DNA of 64,000 nucleotides from an uncultured Sinobacteraceae bacterium (GCA_903822975.1 CAIJRD010000002.1:186001-250000); one strand, 5' to 3'; positions 47,902-57,870 are shown, counted from the first letter of the stretch. The notes: a model not told the origin generated them from the sequence alone. Program-made: numbers and translations.

Positions 47902-48686
47902 GTGCAGCGGCGCTGATCCATCCAACGGCGGTGATCGAAGCCACCGCCGAACTGCATCCGAGCGTGGAAGTCGGCGCTTACAGCGTGATCGGCGCGAACG
48001 TGTCGATCGGCGAGGGCAGCATCATCGGCGCCCACGCGGTGCTGAAAGGGCCGATGCGGATCGGCAAGCACAACCGCATCTATTCGTTCGTTGCCCTCGG
48101 CGAAGTGTCGCAAGACAAGACCGCCAAGCCGGAAGATGCCACCTCGGTCGAGATCGGCGACGGCAACACCATTCGCGAGTTCGTCACGATCCAGCGCGGC
48201 ACGCTGAAAGACACCGGCATCACGCGCATCGGCGACGACAACTGGATCATGAACTACGTGCACATCGCGCACGACTGCGTGATCGGCAGTCACGGTGTGT
48301 TTGCGAACAACTCCACGCTGGCGGGCCACGTCACCATCGAAGATCACGTCGTGCTCGGCGGTGGAACCCTGATCGCGCAGCACGTGCGTCTGGGTGCGCA
48401 TTGCTTCTCGGCTGGCGGCGCCGGCATCACGCGCGATGTGCCACCGTTTTTCATCGTGCAGGGCAATCCCGCCGGCCCGCGCGGCATCAACATCGAAGGC
48501 ATCCGTCGGCGTAATTTCAGCGCCGAAGACCTCGCCGACATCAAGCACGCCTACCGCATCCTGTTCATCTCGGATGTCAGCGCTGCCGACGCGCGCGCGG
48601 AGCTGTCCGAGCTGGCGAAAACCTCGCCGCAGGTGCGCCGGATCAGCGAGTTCGTCGAAAGCTCGAAACGCCTGATCCAGAAGTAG
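47898..48686 (+). CDS. lpxA: acyl-ACP--UDP-N-acetylglucosamine O-acyltransferase
   Basis: This 262-residue enzyme performs the first step of lipid A synthesis. The hexapeptide beta-helix covers about residues 1-190, with a helical C-terminus. 'NYVHIAHDCVIG' holds the catalytic His (E. coli H125), and 'TLAGHV' the His equivalent to H144. By hand alignment the segment equivalent to E. coli 'TAVHQF' reads 'TLIAQH', so the H160 position is Ala. The start overlaps fabZ (ATGA). The role is certain; the substitution may affect acyl-chain or substrate contacts. Confidence 0.97.
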   Translation: MSAAALIHPTAVIEATAELHPSVEVGAYSVIGANVSIGEGSIIGAHAVLKGPMRIGKHNRIYSFVALGEVSQDKTAKPEDATSVEIGDGNTIREFVTIQRGTLKDTGITRIGDDNWIMNYVHIAHDCVIGSHGVFANNSTLAGHVTIEDHVVLGGGTLIAQHVRLGAHCFSAGGAGITRDVPPFFIVQGNPAGPRGINIEGIRRRNFSAEDLADIKHAYRILFISDVSAADARAELSELAKTSPQVRRISEFVESSKRLIQK

Positions 48687-48703
48687 CTGGCGCGGCTCCG
48701 CAC

Positions 48704-49849
48704 ATGCGTATCGCAGTGCTGGCCGGCGAACCCTCGGGCGATCTGCTGGGTGCGGCAATCGTCCGCGCGCTGCAACTGCGCTTCCCCGAGGCGAGCTTCT
48801 ACGGCGTAACCGGTCCGCGCATGCGCGAAGCCGGTTGCGAGTCGATCGCCGACATCGATGCGCTGTCGGTGATGGGCTTGGCCGAAGTGCTGCCGAAACT
48901 GCCCTCGATCCTGCGCTTGCGCAAAAGCTTGCGCGAGCGCTTCGTTGCGGATCGGCCCGACTGCGTGATCGGCATCGACGCGCCCGATTTCAATCTGCCG
49001 CTGGAGCGTCGACTCAGCGAGGCCGGCCTTAATACCGTGCATGTGGTCAGCCCGACGGTCTGGGCCTGGCGCGCCGGTCGCGTGAAGTCGATCGCGCGCT
49101 CGACCCGGTTGCTGCTGTGCCTGTTTCCGTTCGAGCCGAAGTTCTACGCCGATCAGGGCGCGCATCTGAAGACCGCCTACATCGGTCATCCGCTGGCCGA
49201 AGAACTGAGTGCGCCGATTGCGCGTGCCGATGCGCGCGCGCAGCTCGGCCTGCCGGCCGACGCCAGCGTCGCGGCACTGCTGCCCGGCAGCCGCGGCGGC
49301 GAACTCAAATATCTGGCCGAGTCGTTCGCGCAGACCGCGGCCTGGCTGTCGGTGCGCCATCCGCAACTGCATTTCGTTGTGCCCCTGGCGAAGCCGAGCC
49401 TGCGTCCTGCGTTCGAGGCCGCCATTTCCCTGCATGCGCCGGCGGTGCACTGGCATCTGGTGGAAGGCGAGTCGCGCGCCGCGATGCGTGCGGCGGACGC
49501 GGTGCTGCTGGCCTCCGGCACGGCGACACTAGAATGCCTGCTGCTCGATCGACCGATGGTGGTCGGCTATCGCGTCTCGGCATTCACCGCCTGGCTGCTG
49601 CGATCTCTGAACCTGCTGAAGATTGAGCGCGTCAGCCTGCCCAATCTGCTGTGCAGCGCGCCGGTGGTGCCGGAGTTCTTGCAGGAAGCGGCGACGCCGG
49701 AAAATTTCGGTGTGGCGCTCGAAAAGCTGCTGTTCGACCCCGCAGCGCGGGCCGCACAGCTGGCGCCGTTCGCGGACGTGCGCGCGACGCTGAAGCAGGA
49801 TGCGGCCGCACGCGCTGCGCAGGCAATTGCCGAGCTGCTCGGGCACTGA
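48704..49849 (+). CDS. lpxB: lipid-A-disaccharide synthase
   Basis: This 381-residue GT19 glycosyltransferase joins UDP-2,3-diacylglucosamine and lipid X. 'AGEPSGDLLGAAIVRALQ' is the N-terminal signature. 'GIDAPDFNLPLE' and 'VSPTVWAWRAGRVK' are conserved. 'LLPGSRGGELKYL' and 'ASGTATLECLLLDRPMVVGYR' form the donor site. The last seven codons are the first half of a 34-base repeat unit that continues past the stop, so the C-terminus is drawn from the repeat or gave rise to it. Confidence 0.97.
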   Translation: MRIAVLAGEPSGDLLGAAIVRALQLRFPEASFYGVTGPRMREAGCESIADIDALSVMGLAEVLPKLPSILRLRKSLRERFVADRPDCVIGIDAPDFNLPLERRLSEAGLNTVHVVSPTVWAWRAGRVKSIARSTRLLLCLFPFEPKFYADQGAHLKTAYIGHPLAEELSAPIARADARAQLGLPADASVAALLPGSRGGELKYLAESFAQTAAWLSVRHPQLHFVVPLAKPSLRPAFEAAISLHAPAVHWHLVEGESRAAMRAADAVLLASGTATLECLLLDRPMVVGYRVSAFTAWLLRSLNLLKIERVSLPNLLCSAPVVPEFLQEAATPENFGVALEKLLFDPAARAAQLAPFADVRATLKQDAAARAAQAIAELLGH

Positions 49850-50032
49850 GCGCAGGACGGTCGCTGAAATGCTCGGGCGCTGAACGCTGGTTGATCGCTG
49901 AAATGCTCGGGCGCTGAACGCTGGTTGATCGCCGAACTGCCTGGGGCTGAACTTGGGGCCATCGCCGAACGGCTCGGGCGCTGAACGCGGGGCGGTCGCC
50001 AAAATAGCTGCGGTGCTGAGCGCGGCAATGTC
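49829..50032 (+). repeat. 34-base tandem repeat, 6 units, starting inside lpxB
   Basis: The units are 49829-49862, 49863-49896, 49897-49930, 49931-49963, 49964-49997 and 49998-50032 (34, 34, 34, 33, 34, 35 bases). The second and third are identical; the others differ at several bases. Each begins GC(C/T)GAA-like and centres on CTCGGGCGCTGAACGC. The first unit contains the lpxB stop. The minus strand is open across it ('FSARAFQR'-type repeat) but is not judged coding. Confidence 0.93.
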
Positions 50033-50316
50033 CCCTGGCGTTGTCCGCCATCGACGTGCGACGTCGACGTCCGCACTCCCTGCGAGCGCTCACTTGCCTG
50101 CGCATCCCAGCAATTGATTCCCCAGAACCAGTACTGCGAGGCGTCGAACTGATTCCGGCGCGGTTCATGCAAAAGTTGTCCGACTGGCTCGGCAAGTCGT
50201 CGGCATCGGGGGGATAATGGGGCCGTAGTCGGAGAAGCTGCTCAGCGAATTTCTCTGGCGATTTTGGCTTTTTCACTCGCCCGCAAGCGGGCTTCACGAC
50301 AGGTGACAGGTCGCGG
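50033..50316. other. intergenic region between the lpxB repeat and rnhB
   Basis: No gene is supported. Together with the repeat it makes a 467-base gap in an otherwise packed block. The region is GC-rich and holds no clear terminator. A promoter for rnhB-dnaE could lie here but no convincing -35/-10 pair was found. Confidence 0.5.
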
Positions 50317-51027
50317 ATGGCGGAACTGATTGCAGGCATAGACGAGGTCGGCCGTGGTTGCCTGGCCGGGCCGGTCTACGCCGCGGCGGTGATCCTGCCA
50401 GTCGCACCGCGCCTGCGCGGATTGCGCGATTCCAAAGCCCTCACCGCGAGCGCGCGCGAAGCGCTGGTGCCACGCATCGAGGCACGCGCACTGAGCTGGG
50501 CCATCGGCATCGCAACGCCCGCCGAGATCGACGAGATCAATATCCTGCAGGCGACCTTCCTCGCCATGCGGCGCGCGCTCGCCGCGTTGGCGGTGACGCC
50601 GGATCGCTGCCTGGTCGATGGCAATCAGAATCCGCGACTCGGCCTGCCGACCGAACTGGTGATCGGTGGCGATGCGCTGCACGATTGCATCATGGCGGCG
50701 TCAATCGTGGCGAAGGTCGCGCGCGATGCCGAGATGCGGCGCCTGTGCGCTGAGCATCCGCGTTATGGATTTTCGCGGCACAAGGGCTATGGCACGCGCG
50801 AGCATCTGCAGGCGCTGCAGCAGCACGGACCCTGCAGCATCCACCGGCGCAGCTTTGCGCCTTGCGCGCAGGGCAGTCTCGATCTGCTGGATCTGTTGGC
50901 CGATGGCGATTCACTGCTGGAGCCGGTCGCCGACGATGTGATTGCGATCGAGTTGGCCGCCGGCGCCGAACGTGGCGCGAACCGTCGTTCGAGCGCCGAC
51001 GACTACGACGGCGCTGCGCGCGCATGA
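50317..51027 (+). CDS. rnhB: ribonuclease HII
   Basis: This 236-residue enzyme removes ribonucleotides from DNA and RNA primers. The catalytic carboxylates are in 'GIDEVGRGCLAGPV' (Asp-Glu), 'LVDGNQ' (Asp) and 'ASIVAKVARDAEM' (Asp). About 40 extra residues follow the usual 'HRRSFAPC' end, rich in Asp and Ala. They are encoded just before the dnaE start, which overlaps the rnhB stop by 4 bases. Confidence 0.96.
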   Translation: MAELIAGIDEVGRGCLAGPVYAAAVILPVAPRLRGLRDSKALTASAREALVPRIEARALSWAIGIATPAEIDEINILQATFLAMRRALAALAVTPDRCLVDGNQNPRLGLPTELVIGGDALHDCIMAASIVAKVARDAEMRRLCAEHPRYGFSRHKGYGTREHLQALQQHGPCSIHRRSFAPCAQGSLDLLDLLADGDSLLEPVADDVIAIELAAGAERGANRRSSADDYDGAARA

Positions 51028-54000
51028 GCTTCGTTCACCTCCATCTGCACACCGAATTTTCGCTGTCGGACGGCCTGATCCGCGTCGAAGCACCGGCGCG
51101 CAGCAGTCCCGGTGCGAACGTCTCGACGCTGACCTTGCAGGCGAAAGCCTTGAAGCTGCCGGCGATTGCGGTGACCGATCAGCACAACCTGTTCGGCATG
51201 GTGAAGTTCCTCAAGTACGCCGAAGGCGCGGGCATCAAGCCGATCGTCGGCGCCGACGTGCAGGTCGAATTCGGCGGCGATACCGATCCGCCGGAACGCG
51301 CAACCTTGCTGGTGCAGAACGATCGCGGCTATCGCAATCTCACGCGTCTGTTGTCGCGCGCGTATCAGGAGGGCCAGGGCCGTGGTGGACCGCGGCTGCG
51401 GCGCGAGTGGCTGCGCGAGGATGCTGCGGGCCTGATCGTGCTGTCGGGCCGCGAAGGCGAAGTCGGCCGCGCGCTGCTGGCCGGCAATCTGTCGCGCGCG
51501 CGGGCAGCGGCGGCGTTTTGGCGCGAAGCATTTCCGGATCGCTTCTATCTGGAGATCACGCGTTGCGGCCGCACCGGTGACGAGGACCATCTGCGCGCAG
51601 CAGTTGCGCTTGCGCGCCGCGATGGCCTGCCGGTGGTGGCGAGCAACGACGTGCGCTTTCTCGAGCGTGGCGATTTCGATGCGCACGAGGCGCGCACCTG
51701 CATCGCGCAAGGCCGCGTGCTGAACGATCCGCGACGACCGCGCGACTATTCCGCCGAGCAATATCTGAAGTCGTCCGAGGAAATGCGCGCGCTGTTCGCC
51801 GACTTGCCAGAGGCGATCGAGAACACGCTGGAGATCGCGCGGCGCTGCACCTTGAGTCTGAAATTCGGCGTCAATCATCTGCCGAATTTCCCGACCGCCG
51901 AGGGCATCACGGAATCGCAACTGCTCGCCGAGCAGGCGCGCGCGGGCCTCGAACGGCGCCTGACCACACATGCGCCCGCCAAGCCGGTAGAGGAATACCA
52001 GCAGCGGCTCGCCTACGAACTCGGCGTGATCGACAAAATGGGCTTCGCCGGCTACTTCCTCGTGGTGGCCGATTTCATCGATTGGGCCAAGAACAACGGC
52101 GTGCCGGTGGGGCCAGGACGCGGCTCCGGCGCGGGCTCGCTGGTGGCGTATGCGATCGGCATCACCGATCTCGACCCGCTGCCGTACAACCTGCTGTTCG
52201 AGCGTTTCCTCAATCCCGAGCGCGTGTCGCTGCCAGACTTCGATGTCGATTTCTGCATCGAAGGCCGCGACCGCGTGATCGACTACGTATCGCAGCGCTA
52301 CGGCCGCGAGCGCGTCTGCCAGATCATCACCTACGGCAGCATGGCGGCGCGCAACGTCGTGCGCGACGTCACCCGCGTGCTCGGTCATCCGTACGGCATG
52401 GGCGATCGCATCGCCAAACTCATTCCCGGCATCCCGGCGTTCAAGACCGAAGCGGAGAAAGCCAACCGCTCGACGCTGGAACACGCGCTGGTCGTCACGC
52501 CGGAATTGAAGCAGTTGTACGACGACGATGAGGAAGTCCGCGCGATCATCGATCTCGGCATGACGCTGGAAGACCTCACGCGTGGTGTGGGTATTCATGC
52601 AGGCGGTGTTGTCATTGCACCGCGGCCGTTGACCGAATACACGCCGCTGTTCTGCGAACCCGGTGGCGCCGGACTGCGCACGCAGTTCGACATGAAGGAT
52701 CTGGAAACCGTCGGACTGGTGAAGTTCGACTTCCTCGGCCTGCGTACGCTGACGATCATTCAGGCCGCCGTGGACCAGATCAACGCACGCACGCCAGAGC
52801 GCAAACTCGATGTGCTGCAACTGCCGCTGAATGATGCGCGTGCGTACAGTCTGTATGCGAAAGGTGAAACCACCGCGGTGTTCCAGATGGAATCGCCGGG
52901 CATGCAGAAGGCATCGAAGGATCTGAAGCCGGATAACTTCGAAGACATCATCGCGCTGGTGTCGTTGTACCGGCCCGGACCGATGGAGCTGATTCCGGAG
53001 TACTGCAAGCGCAAGCGCGGCGAGTCGCCGATCGAATATCTGCATCCGGACATGGAGCAGGTGCTGCAGCCGACTTACGGCATCTTCGTTTACCAGGAAC
53101 AGGTGATGCAGATGTCGCAGCGCCTGGCCGGCTACACGCTCGGTGGCGCCGATCTGCTGCGCCGCGCGATGGGCAAGAAGATCGCCTCGGAAATGGCCAA
53201 GCAGCGCATCGTGTTTCAGGACGGCGCGCAGGGGAAGGGCATCGAGCCGGCCACCGCCAGTGCGGTGTTCGACCTGATGGAGAAGTTCGCCAACTACGGT
53301 TTCAACAAGAGCCACGCCGCCGCGTATGCGCTGGTGTCCTACCAGACTGCCTGGCTGAAGGCGCATTACCCGGCCGAATTCATGGCAGCGGTGATGTCTG
53401 CGGAAATGAATCACACCGAGACGGTGGTGGTGATGCTGGCCGAATGCGAGCGCATGCGGCTGAAGGTGCTGGCGCCGGATGTGAACAGTTCGAAGTACCG
53501 CTTCACCGTTAACGATCGCGGCGAGATTCTTTACGGCCTCGGCGCGATCAAGGGCGTCGGCGAGGGCGCGCTCGAAGGCATCATCGCCGAGCGCGACGCC
53601 CGTGGCGGCTTCCGCGACCTGTTCGATTTCTGCCGCCGCATCGATACGCGCAAGGCCAACAAGCGCGTGATGGAAGCGCTGATCGGTGCCGGTGCGCTCG
53701 ACTGCTTCGGACTGAACCGGCCGAGTCTGCTGGCAACGCTGCCGCGCGCGCTGCAACTGGCCGAGCAGACCGCGGCGGGTGTCACCGCTGGCATTGCCGA
53801 TCTGTTTGGCCTGGGTGCGCCGCAGGACGAAGGCGACAAGGTCGAGGCGCGGATCGAAGCCGACTGGCCCGATAACGAACGTCTTGCGCGTGAAAAGGAA
53901 GTGCTGGGGCTTTATCTCTCCGGTCACCCGATCGAGGCCTACCGCGAGCTGATCGAGCAGATCTGCTCGGGCACGATCAAGAAGCTGATCGACGACGCCG

Positions 54001-54623
54001 GTGGTCCCACACCGGCTTTCGGCGGCGACGATGACGAAGCCCCCGCGCCGGTGCGCCGACCCTTCCGCCGCACGGTGATGCTGGCCGGCTGGCTCGGCGA
54101 AGTTCGCACCATCGGCGGCGAGCGCCCCGGCAAGATCGTGATGCTGGACGATCGCAGCGCGCAGATCATCAGCTGGCTCGATTTCGACGCCTGGCAAAAA
54201 TTCCAGCACGTGCTGCGGCGCGACTCGCTGATTTTCGCCACCGGCGACATCCGCGCCGTACAGCGCGAAGGCCGCGATCTGGAACACCGGCTGTATCCCA
54301 AGCAGTTTTTCGACCTCGACGGCATCATCCGCGAATGCGCCGACCGCCTGATGCTGACCTGGCGCCGCCCGGCCAACGACGTGGGCAGCCTGCACACCCG
54401 GCTGGCCGGCCTGCGCACCTTCGAAGGCGGCGCCCAGGTGACGCTGGACTACCTCAACGGCCAGGCCCGGGCCACGCTGGAATTCGGCCGGGACTGGCGC
54501 ATAAAACTGCAGGAGGCGACACTCTCGGAACTGCGGCGCATGTTGGGCGATAATGCTGTCCAGGTCAGCTACCGGCGCTTTGTCCCGCCCGCGACCCACC
54601 GGAACGAATCCTATGGCGAATAA
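51024..54623 (+). CDS. dnaE: DNA polymerase III alpha subunit
   Basis: This 1,199-residue replicative polymerase is read from the ATG at 51024, overlapping rnhB by 4 bases; the longer reading from 50862 lies inside rnhB and is rejected. The N-terminal PHP domain starts '[17 protein letters not shown]'. The polymerase active site has 'LPDFDVDFC' (two Asp) and 'FDFLGLRTL' (third Asp). '[17 protein letters not shown]' and '[30 protein letters not shown]' are conserved. A helix-hairpin-helix, OB domain and tau-binding tail follow. Confidence 0.98.
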   Translation: MSFVHLHLHTEFSLSDGLIRVEAPARSSPGANVSTLTLQAKALKLPAIAVTDQHNLFGMVKFLKYAEGAGIKPIVGADVQVEFGGDTDPPERATLLVQNDRGYRNLTRLLSRAYQEGQGRGGPRLRREWLREDAAGLIVLSGREGEVGRALLAGNLSRARAAAAFWREAFPDRFYLEITRCGRTGDEDHLRAAVALARRDGLPVVASNDVRFLERGDFDAHEARTCIAQGRVLNDPRRPRDYSAEQYLKSSEEMRALFADLPEAIENTLEIARRCTLSLKFGVNHLPNFPTAEGITESQLLAEQARAGLERRLTTHAPAKPVEEYQQRLAYELGVIDKMGFAGYFLVVADFIDWAKNNGVPVGPGRGSGAGSLVAYAIGITDLDPLPYNLLFERFLNPERVSLPDFDVDFCIEGRDRVIDYVSQRYGRERVCQIITYGSMAARNVVRDVTRVLGHPYGMGDRIAKLIPGIPAFKTEAEKANRSTLEHALVVTPELKQLYDDDEEVRAIIDLGMTLEDLTRGVGIHAGGVVIAPRPLTEYTPLFCEPGGAGLRTQFDMKDLETVGLVKFDFLGLRTLTIIQAAVDQINARTPERKLDVLQLPLNDARAYSLYAKGETTAVFQMESPGMQKASKDLKPDNFEDIIALVSLYRPGPMELIPEYCKRKRGESPIEYLHPDMEQVLQPTYGIFVYQEQVMQMSQRLAGYTLGGADLLRRAMGKKIASEMAKQRIVFQDGAQGKGIEPATASAVFDLMEKFANYGFNKSHAAAYALVSYQTAWLKAHYPAEFMAAVMSAEMNHTETVVVMLAECERMRLKVLAPDVNSSKYRFTVNDRGEILYGLGAIKGVGEGALEGIIAERDARGGFRDLFDFCRRIDTRKANKRVMEALIGAGALDCFGLNRPSLLATLPRALQLAEQTAAGVTAGIADLFGLGAPQDEGDKVEARIEADWPDNERLAREKEVLGLYLSGHPIEAYRELIEQICSGTIKKLIDDAGGPTPAFGGDDDEAPAPVRRPFRRTVMLAGWLGEVRTIGGERPGKIVMLDDRSAQIISWLDFDAWQKFQHVLRRDSLIFATGDIRAVQREGRDLEHRLYPKQFFDLDGIIRECADRLMLTWRRPANDVGSLHTRLAGLRTFEGGAQVTLDYLNGQARATLEFGRDWRIKLQEATLSELRRMLGDNAVQVSYRRFVPPATHRNESYGE

Positions 54624-55641
54624 CACGACGCAACTGGCCAACCAAGCCGTGAACTATCTCGAATTCGAACAACCGATCGCCGAACTGCAAAAGAAGATCG
54701 ACGAACTGCGCTTCATGACCGGCGGCAGCGAACTCAACCTGACCGACGAGATCGCCCGGCTCGAAGCCAAGATCGGCGAGGCCACCCGCCAGATCTTCGC
54801 CAATCTCACGCCCTGGCAAGTCGCACAGGTTGCGCGGCATCCGCAGCGGCCGTACGCGCTCGACTACGTCAACGGCATCTTCACCGAATGGGAAGAGCTG
54901 CACGGCGACCGCCATTTCGGCGACGACCCGTCGATCGTCTGCGGCATCGCGCGCCTCGAAGGCCGCGCCTGCGCAGTGATCGGCCACCAGAAGGGCCGCG
55001 ACACCAAGGAGCGCATCTACCGCAACTTCGGCTCGCCGCGTCCCGAGGGTTATCGCAAGGCGCTGCGCATCATGAAGCTCGCCGAGAAATTCAACCTGCC
55101 GATCATCACGCTGATCGACACCGCCGGCGCCTACGCCGGCATCAGCGCCGAAGAGCGTAACCAGTCCGAAGCCATCGCACGCAACCTGTTCGAACTCTCA
55201 CGCCTGCGCACGCCGGTGCTGGTCACGGTGACGGGCGAGGGCGGCTCCGGTGGCGCGCTGGCGATCGGCGTGGGCGATCACTCGATGATGCTCCAGTACA
55301 GCATCTACTCGGTGATCTCGCCGGAAGGCTGTGCTTCGATCCTGTTCAAGAAAGCCGAACGCGCGAAAGACGCCGCCGAAGCCATGCGCATCACCGCGCA
55401 GGATCTGCTCGAATTCAAGCTGGTCGACGAAATCATCCCCGAGCCACTAGGCGGCGCCCACCGCGATCCCGCCGCGATGCTGGCATCGGTGAAGGCGAGG
55501 CTCGTCGCCAACCTCGAACGCCTCTGCACCATTCCAATGACCAAGCTGCTCGCCGACCGCTACACGCGCCTGATGAGCTACGGCGCCTACGACGAACCGC
55601 AGCGCGTCACGCAGATCAAGGGCGTGGCCGAGTCGCGCTGA
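54613..55641 (+). CDS. accA: acetyl-CoA carboxylase carboxyltransferase subunit alpha
   Basis: This 342-residue protein is read from the ATG at 54613, overlapping dnaE by 11 bases. With AccD it transfers carboxyl from carboxybiotin to acetyl-CoA. '[19 protein letters not shown]' is the N-terminal helix. '[37 protein letters not shown]' and '[16 protein letters not shown]' are signatures; the latter forms the oxyanion site. It is the last gene of the conserved housekeeping block before the integron relic. Confidence 0.98.
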   Translation: MANNTTQLANQAVNYLEFEQPIAELQKKIDELRFMTGGSELNLTDEIARLEAKIGEATRQIFANLTPWQVAQVARHPQRPYALDYVNGIFTEWEELHGDRHFGDDPSIVCGIARLEGRACAVIGHQKGRDTKERIYRNFGSPRPEGYRKALRIMKLAEKFNLPIITLIDTAGAYAGISAEERNQSEAIARNLFELSRLRTPVLVTVTGEGGSGGALAIGVGDHSMMLQYSIYSVISPEGCASILFKKAERAKDAAEAMRITAQDLLEFKLVDEIIPEPLGGAHRDPAAMLASVKARLVANLERLCTIPMTKLLADRYTRLMSYGAYDEPQRVTQIKGVAESR

Positions 55642-55831
55642 GAAACAACGCAGCGCGGGCGCAAGCAGCTTGTTGCGAACGCGCGATCGAGTTCCTTACG
55701 TTCGTAAGCAGCGCAGGACTCGTTAAGGAGTAGTCGCGCCGCTGCTCGCCTGCACGGCCACGACGCTTGAAGGGTTGTGCTGTGGCGATCAACTGCCGCG
55801 CTCCTCTGGCGAGCCGCACACACCAACACCC
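55642..55831. other. intergenic sequence between accA and the integrase relic
   Basis: No supported gene and no strong terminator. Minus-strand readings here continue from the integrase fragment but lack integrase motifs, consistent with unrelated sequence joined at the breakpoint. Confidence 0.5.
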
Positions 55832-56089
55832 TCATAACGAGTCGACCCGACTGCGGACGCCACGTCCTCCGCACCGGCACAAAAAAACCGTCACCTCCTC
55901 GGCGCCTATCTCCACCGGGTGGCGTTTGCCGTGAAAAAGGATGTAACGTCTGATCCAGGCGATATAGGTCTTTTCAGTACGGAGACTGTAATGACGAACC
56001 CGCAGTGCCATGCGCACCCTGTCCAACGGCCGCGGCTGTTCGGACGCCGGAACTAAAACGGACTCGACGGAGGTTCCATCATTCTGCAT
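55832..56089 (-). pseudogene. intI: integron integrase, N-terminal remnant
   Basis: This is an 85-codon reading. Residues about 18-70 ('PLDRVRMALRVRHYSLRTEKTYIAWIRRYILFHGKRHPVEIGAEEVTVFL' in pieces) closely resemble the N-terminal SAM-like domain of IntI tyrosine recombinases: 'RxRHYSxRTExxYxxWIRRxIxFHGKRHPxExG'. After 'VTVFL' the similarity stops and the frame ends 15 codons later. The catalytic domain, with the Arg, His-x-x-Arg and Tyr residues and the IntI-specific patch, is missing. It points away from the downstream gene array, the standard intI-to-cassette orientation. It cannot be active. The family call is from recognised pattern, not a search. Confidence 0.85.
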
Positions 56090-56279
56090 TGCGATAACTC
56101 ATCTCCCGGAAATCCGAAGACAAGTGTCATTGGATCAAGCCGGTCTCATCGTGCAGATCCGCATTATTTCCAGGCGACAGACGCTGTCAAAATGACACCA
56201 ATCAATAGATAGCAGAGATTCGAAAGTGGTTATCCAGCAGCGCCGCCGGGTTATCGTGCGGATGTGCACACTAATTACA

Positions 56280-56286
56280 GTTGGGC
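56280..56286 (+). other. attI-side recombination core, start of cassette 1
   Basis: GTTGGGC fits GTTRRRY and is the exact reverse complement of the R'' core (GCCCAAC, 57467) of the attC that ends this cassette. That match is expected when both come from one circular cassette. The ATG of the cassette gene follows two bases later. The flanking attI could not be defined further. Confidence 0.7.
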
Positions 56287-56288
56287 AC

Positions 56289-57422
56289 ATGAAAATCAGT
56301 GACGTCACGTTTGATTTGGTATGTAGATTGTGCGCCCGAGTCGCACCTTTGTTTATCGTCACGGTTGCGATTATGGGCGCCTGGTCTCTGTGCCGAGCGG
56401 CAGACGCCCCCTATGAACTACCCCTCGCACCGTTTCATTCAGAAGGAAAAAGAATCAGTGCGGAAGAAAACCTCGGCGCAGCAGTCGTCAAGAATTTAAC
56501 AAACGCTCTGAACGCAGGCGACGTAGACGCACTTGAGCAATTGGCGAACTCGCTGCTCAGACAAAAGACTAAGACCCCTGCTGGATTTCTGCCGATTCGC
56601 TATATCCACGGCGGAATCAGAATTTACCTTTCTCAGGACAATGAGGATGCGGTCAAGGCACATACATTTGATCGTATCTTGGAGACTATCCATGCCTGGC
56701 AGAAGAGGTATCCGAACTCTGGTACGGCAATCGTCGCTGAAGCGGACGTCTTCCTGCGTCGCGCGTTGGCGGCACGTGGCGGAGAGACGATCGACCAGCT
56801 ACCGCCGGGTCGCCTGAAACTTTTTAGAACGAACGTCCTAATCGCGAGAGGTGTTTTGCTCGAGAAAGCGAAAATCGGGAAGACTGATCCGCTTTGGTAC
56901 GAGAAGATGGCGACTGTCGGGCAATACATCGGTGCCGACAGACAGCAATTTCTCCGCCTGATTGACGCGGGCATGCGCGACCATCCGGAAGACTTGGAAA
57001 TGGCCGACAGCGGTGTCACTTACATGGTGTCTCGCTGGGGGGGAGGCGACGAAATGGTTGCCGCCTACATTAAGCATGTGCTGTCACGAGTATCAAAGGA
57101 AGATGCACCGATCGTGGCGGCGCGAATTTATTATCGTCTGCTCAATTCGGGCTTCTACTATGCCGGGAGCGAGCTCGTATATGTGTTGCATACCAGTGTC
57201 GAGCAAGTCGAACGCGCTATGGCGGATGTTGTCGCCCGCTATCCCGACCCGGTCAACGTCGATGCCCAGGCGATGGTTACTTGCGCACTTGGTGACAAGC
57301 TCCGTTTGAGGCCACTGCTAGCAGAAATCGGCGATTCTCCAATCCTCAGCCATTGGGCGGCGGGCAGCGCCCCTGATGGATCATATTTTTCGCTTTGCAG
57401 AAACTTCGCAGCCCAGAATTAG
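56289..57422 (+). CDS. cassette 1 protein: exported helical-repeat protein, unknown function
   Basis: This 377-residue protein is read from the ATG at 56289, just after the cassette core; an in-frame GTG at 56226 would place codons on the attI side. A hydrophobic segment (about residues 18-36) followed by 'CRAADAP' looks like a signal peptide. The rest is helical and TPR-like ('ALNAGDVDALEQLANSLLRQ', 'ETIHAWQKRYPNSGTAIVAEADVFLRRALAARG', 'LWYEKMATVGQYIG'). The pattern recalls DUF4034-type proteins, but this is not secure. It is larger than most cassette genes and its base composition is lower in GC than the housekeeping block. Confidence 0.7.
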   Translation: MKISDVTFDLVCRLCARVAPLFIVTVAIMGAWSLCRAADAPYELPLAPFHSEGKRISAEENLGAAVVKNLTNALNAGDVDALEQLANSLLRQKTKTPAGFLPIRYIHGGIRIYLSQDNEDAVKAHTFDRILETIHAWQKRYPNSGTAIVAEADVFLRRALAARGGETIDQLPPGRLKLFRTNVLIARGVLLEKAKIGKTDPLWYEKMATVGQYIGADRQQFLRLIDAGMRDHPEDLEMADSGVTYMVSRWGGGDEMVAAYIKHVLSRVSKEDAPIVAARIYYRLLNSGFYYAGSELVYVLHTSVEQVERAMADVVARYPDPVNVDAQAMVTCALGDKLRLRPLLAEIGDSPILSHWAAGSAPDGSYFSLCRNFAAQN

Positions 57423-57466
57423 ACCTGCTATGACTTACTGGATTTGCAGGGTATGGGCTACGGCGC

Positions 57467-57530
57467 GCCCAACTGGCGGTTCCAGGCGACCTGCTCGCGT
57501 TGCTCGCGCGCGTGAACCGCAGCGTTAGAC
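57467..57530 (+). other. attC site (64 bases), complete
   Basis: R'' GCCCAAC (57467-57473), L'' GCGGTTC (57476-57482), L' GAACCGC (57514-57520) and R' GTTAGAC (57524-57530). L'' and L' are perfect inverted repeats, and both R boxes fit RYYYAAC / GTTRRRY. The central 31 bases are GC-rich. This is the canonical fold recognised by IntI as a bottom-strand hairpin. Confidence 0.9.
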
Positions 57531-57534
57531 GGAC

Positions 57535-57870
57535 ATGAGAGCGCCACATGAACACGAACGGCCACTACTGGCATACCTGTTCTCGCTTGCGTCAATATCG
57601 GTCGATCTGGATGCTCTTGAGGTTGAGTCTATGACGGACGGCGGTATGGGCAGCCTTCTGATCGGTCCGAGCGATCGGATCGGACGGAAGCGTGGCTCGA
57701 CGTGCGCCGAGTGCCATTTTTACGATGTTGACGACATGCCCGTATCCATTCTTTTGAATCTCGATGATTGTGGCTTGCCGTTTGAGATTGACGTTTGGAA
57801 AGTCGATTTCTCTAAGACGGTGGGCTGGCCATTGACTAATGAACTGCGCCAAGGACCGCCCAACGAATAA
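57535..57870 (+). CDS. cassette 2 protein, DUF6984-like
   Basis: This 111-residue cytoplasmic protein has its ATG 4 bases after the attC core. 'MTDGGMGSLLIG' and 'VDDMPVSILLNLDDCGLPFEIDVWKVDFSKTVGWP' resemble the small family known as DUF6984 (recalled, not searched). There is no signal peptide. The function of that family is unknown. The downstream boundary is eroded: a GCCCAAC at 57858-57864 could be R'' of its attC, but no R' core follows, so the cassette may no longer be excisable. Confidence 0.7.
   Translation: MRAPHEHERPLLAYLFSLASISVDLDALEVESMTDGGMGSLLIGPSDRIGRKRGSTCAECHFYDVDDMPVSILLNLDDCGLPFEIDVWKVDFSKTVGWPLTNELRQGPPNE

Noticed and set aside
49529-50339. Minus-strand ORFs over the 34-base repeat
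   Set aside because: They are antisense to lpxB and the repeat; the repeated peptide is a by-product of the tandem DNA.
51003-54641. 1,212-codon minus-strand ORF
   Set aside because: It is the antisense shadow of dnaE in GC-rich DNA; the plus strand matches DNA polymerase III alpha throughout.
55587-55880. 97-codon minus-strand ORF downstream of the integrase fragment, as a continuation of IntI
   Set aside because: It contains none of the catalytic motifs of a tyrosine recombinase and overlaps the accA 3' end.
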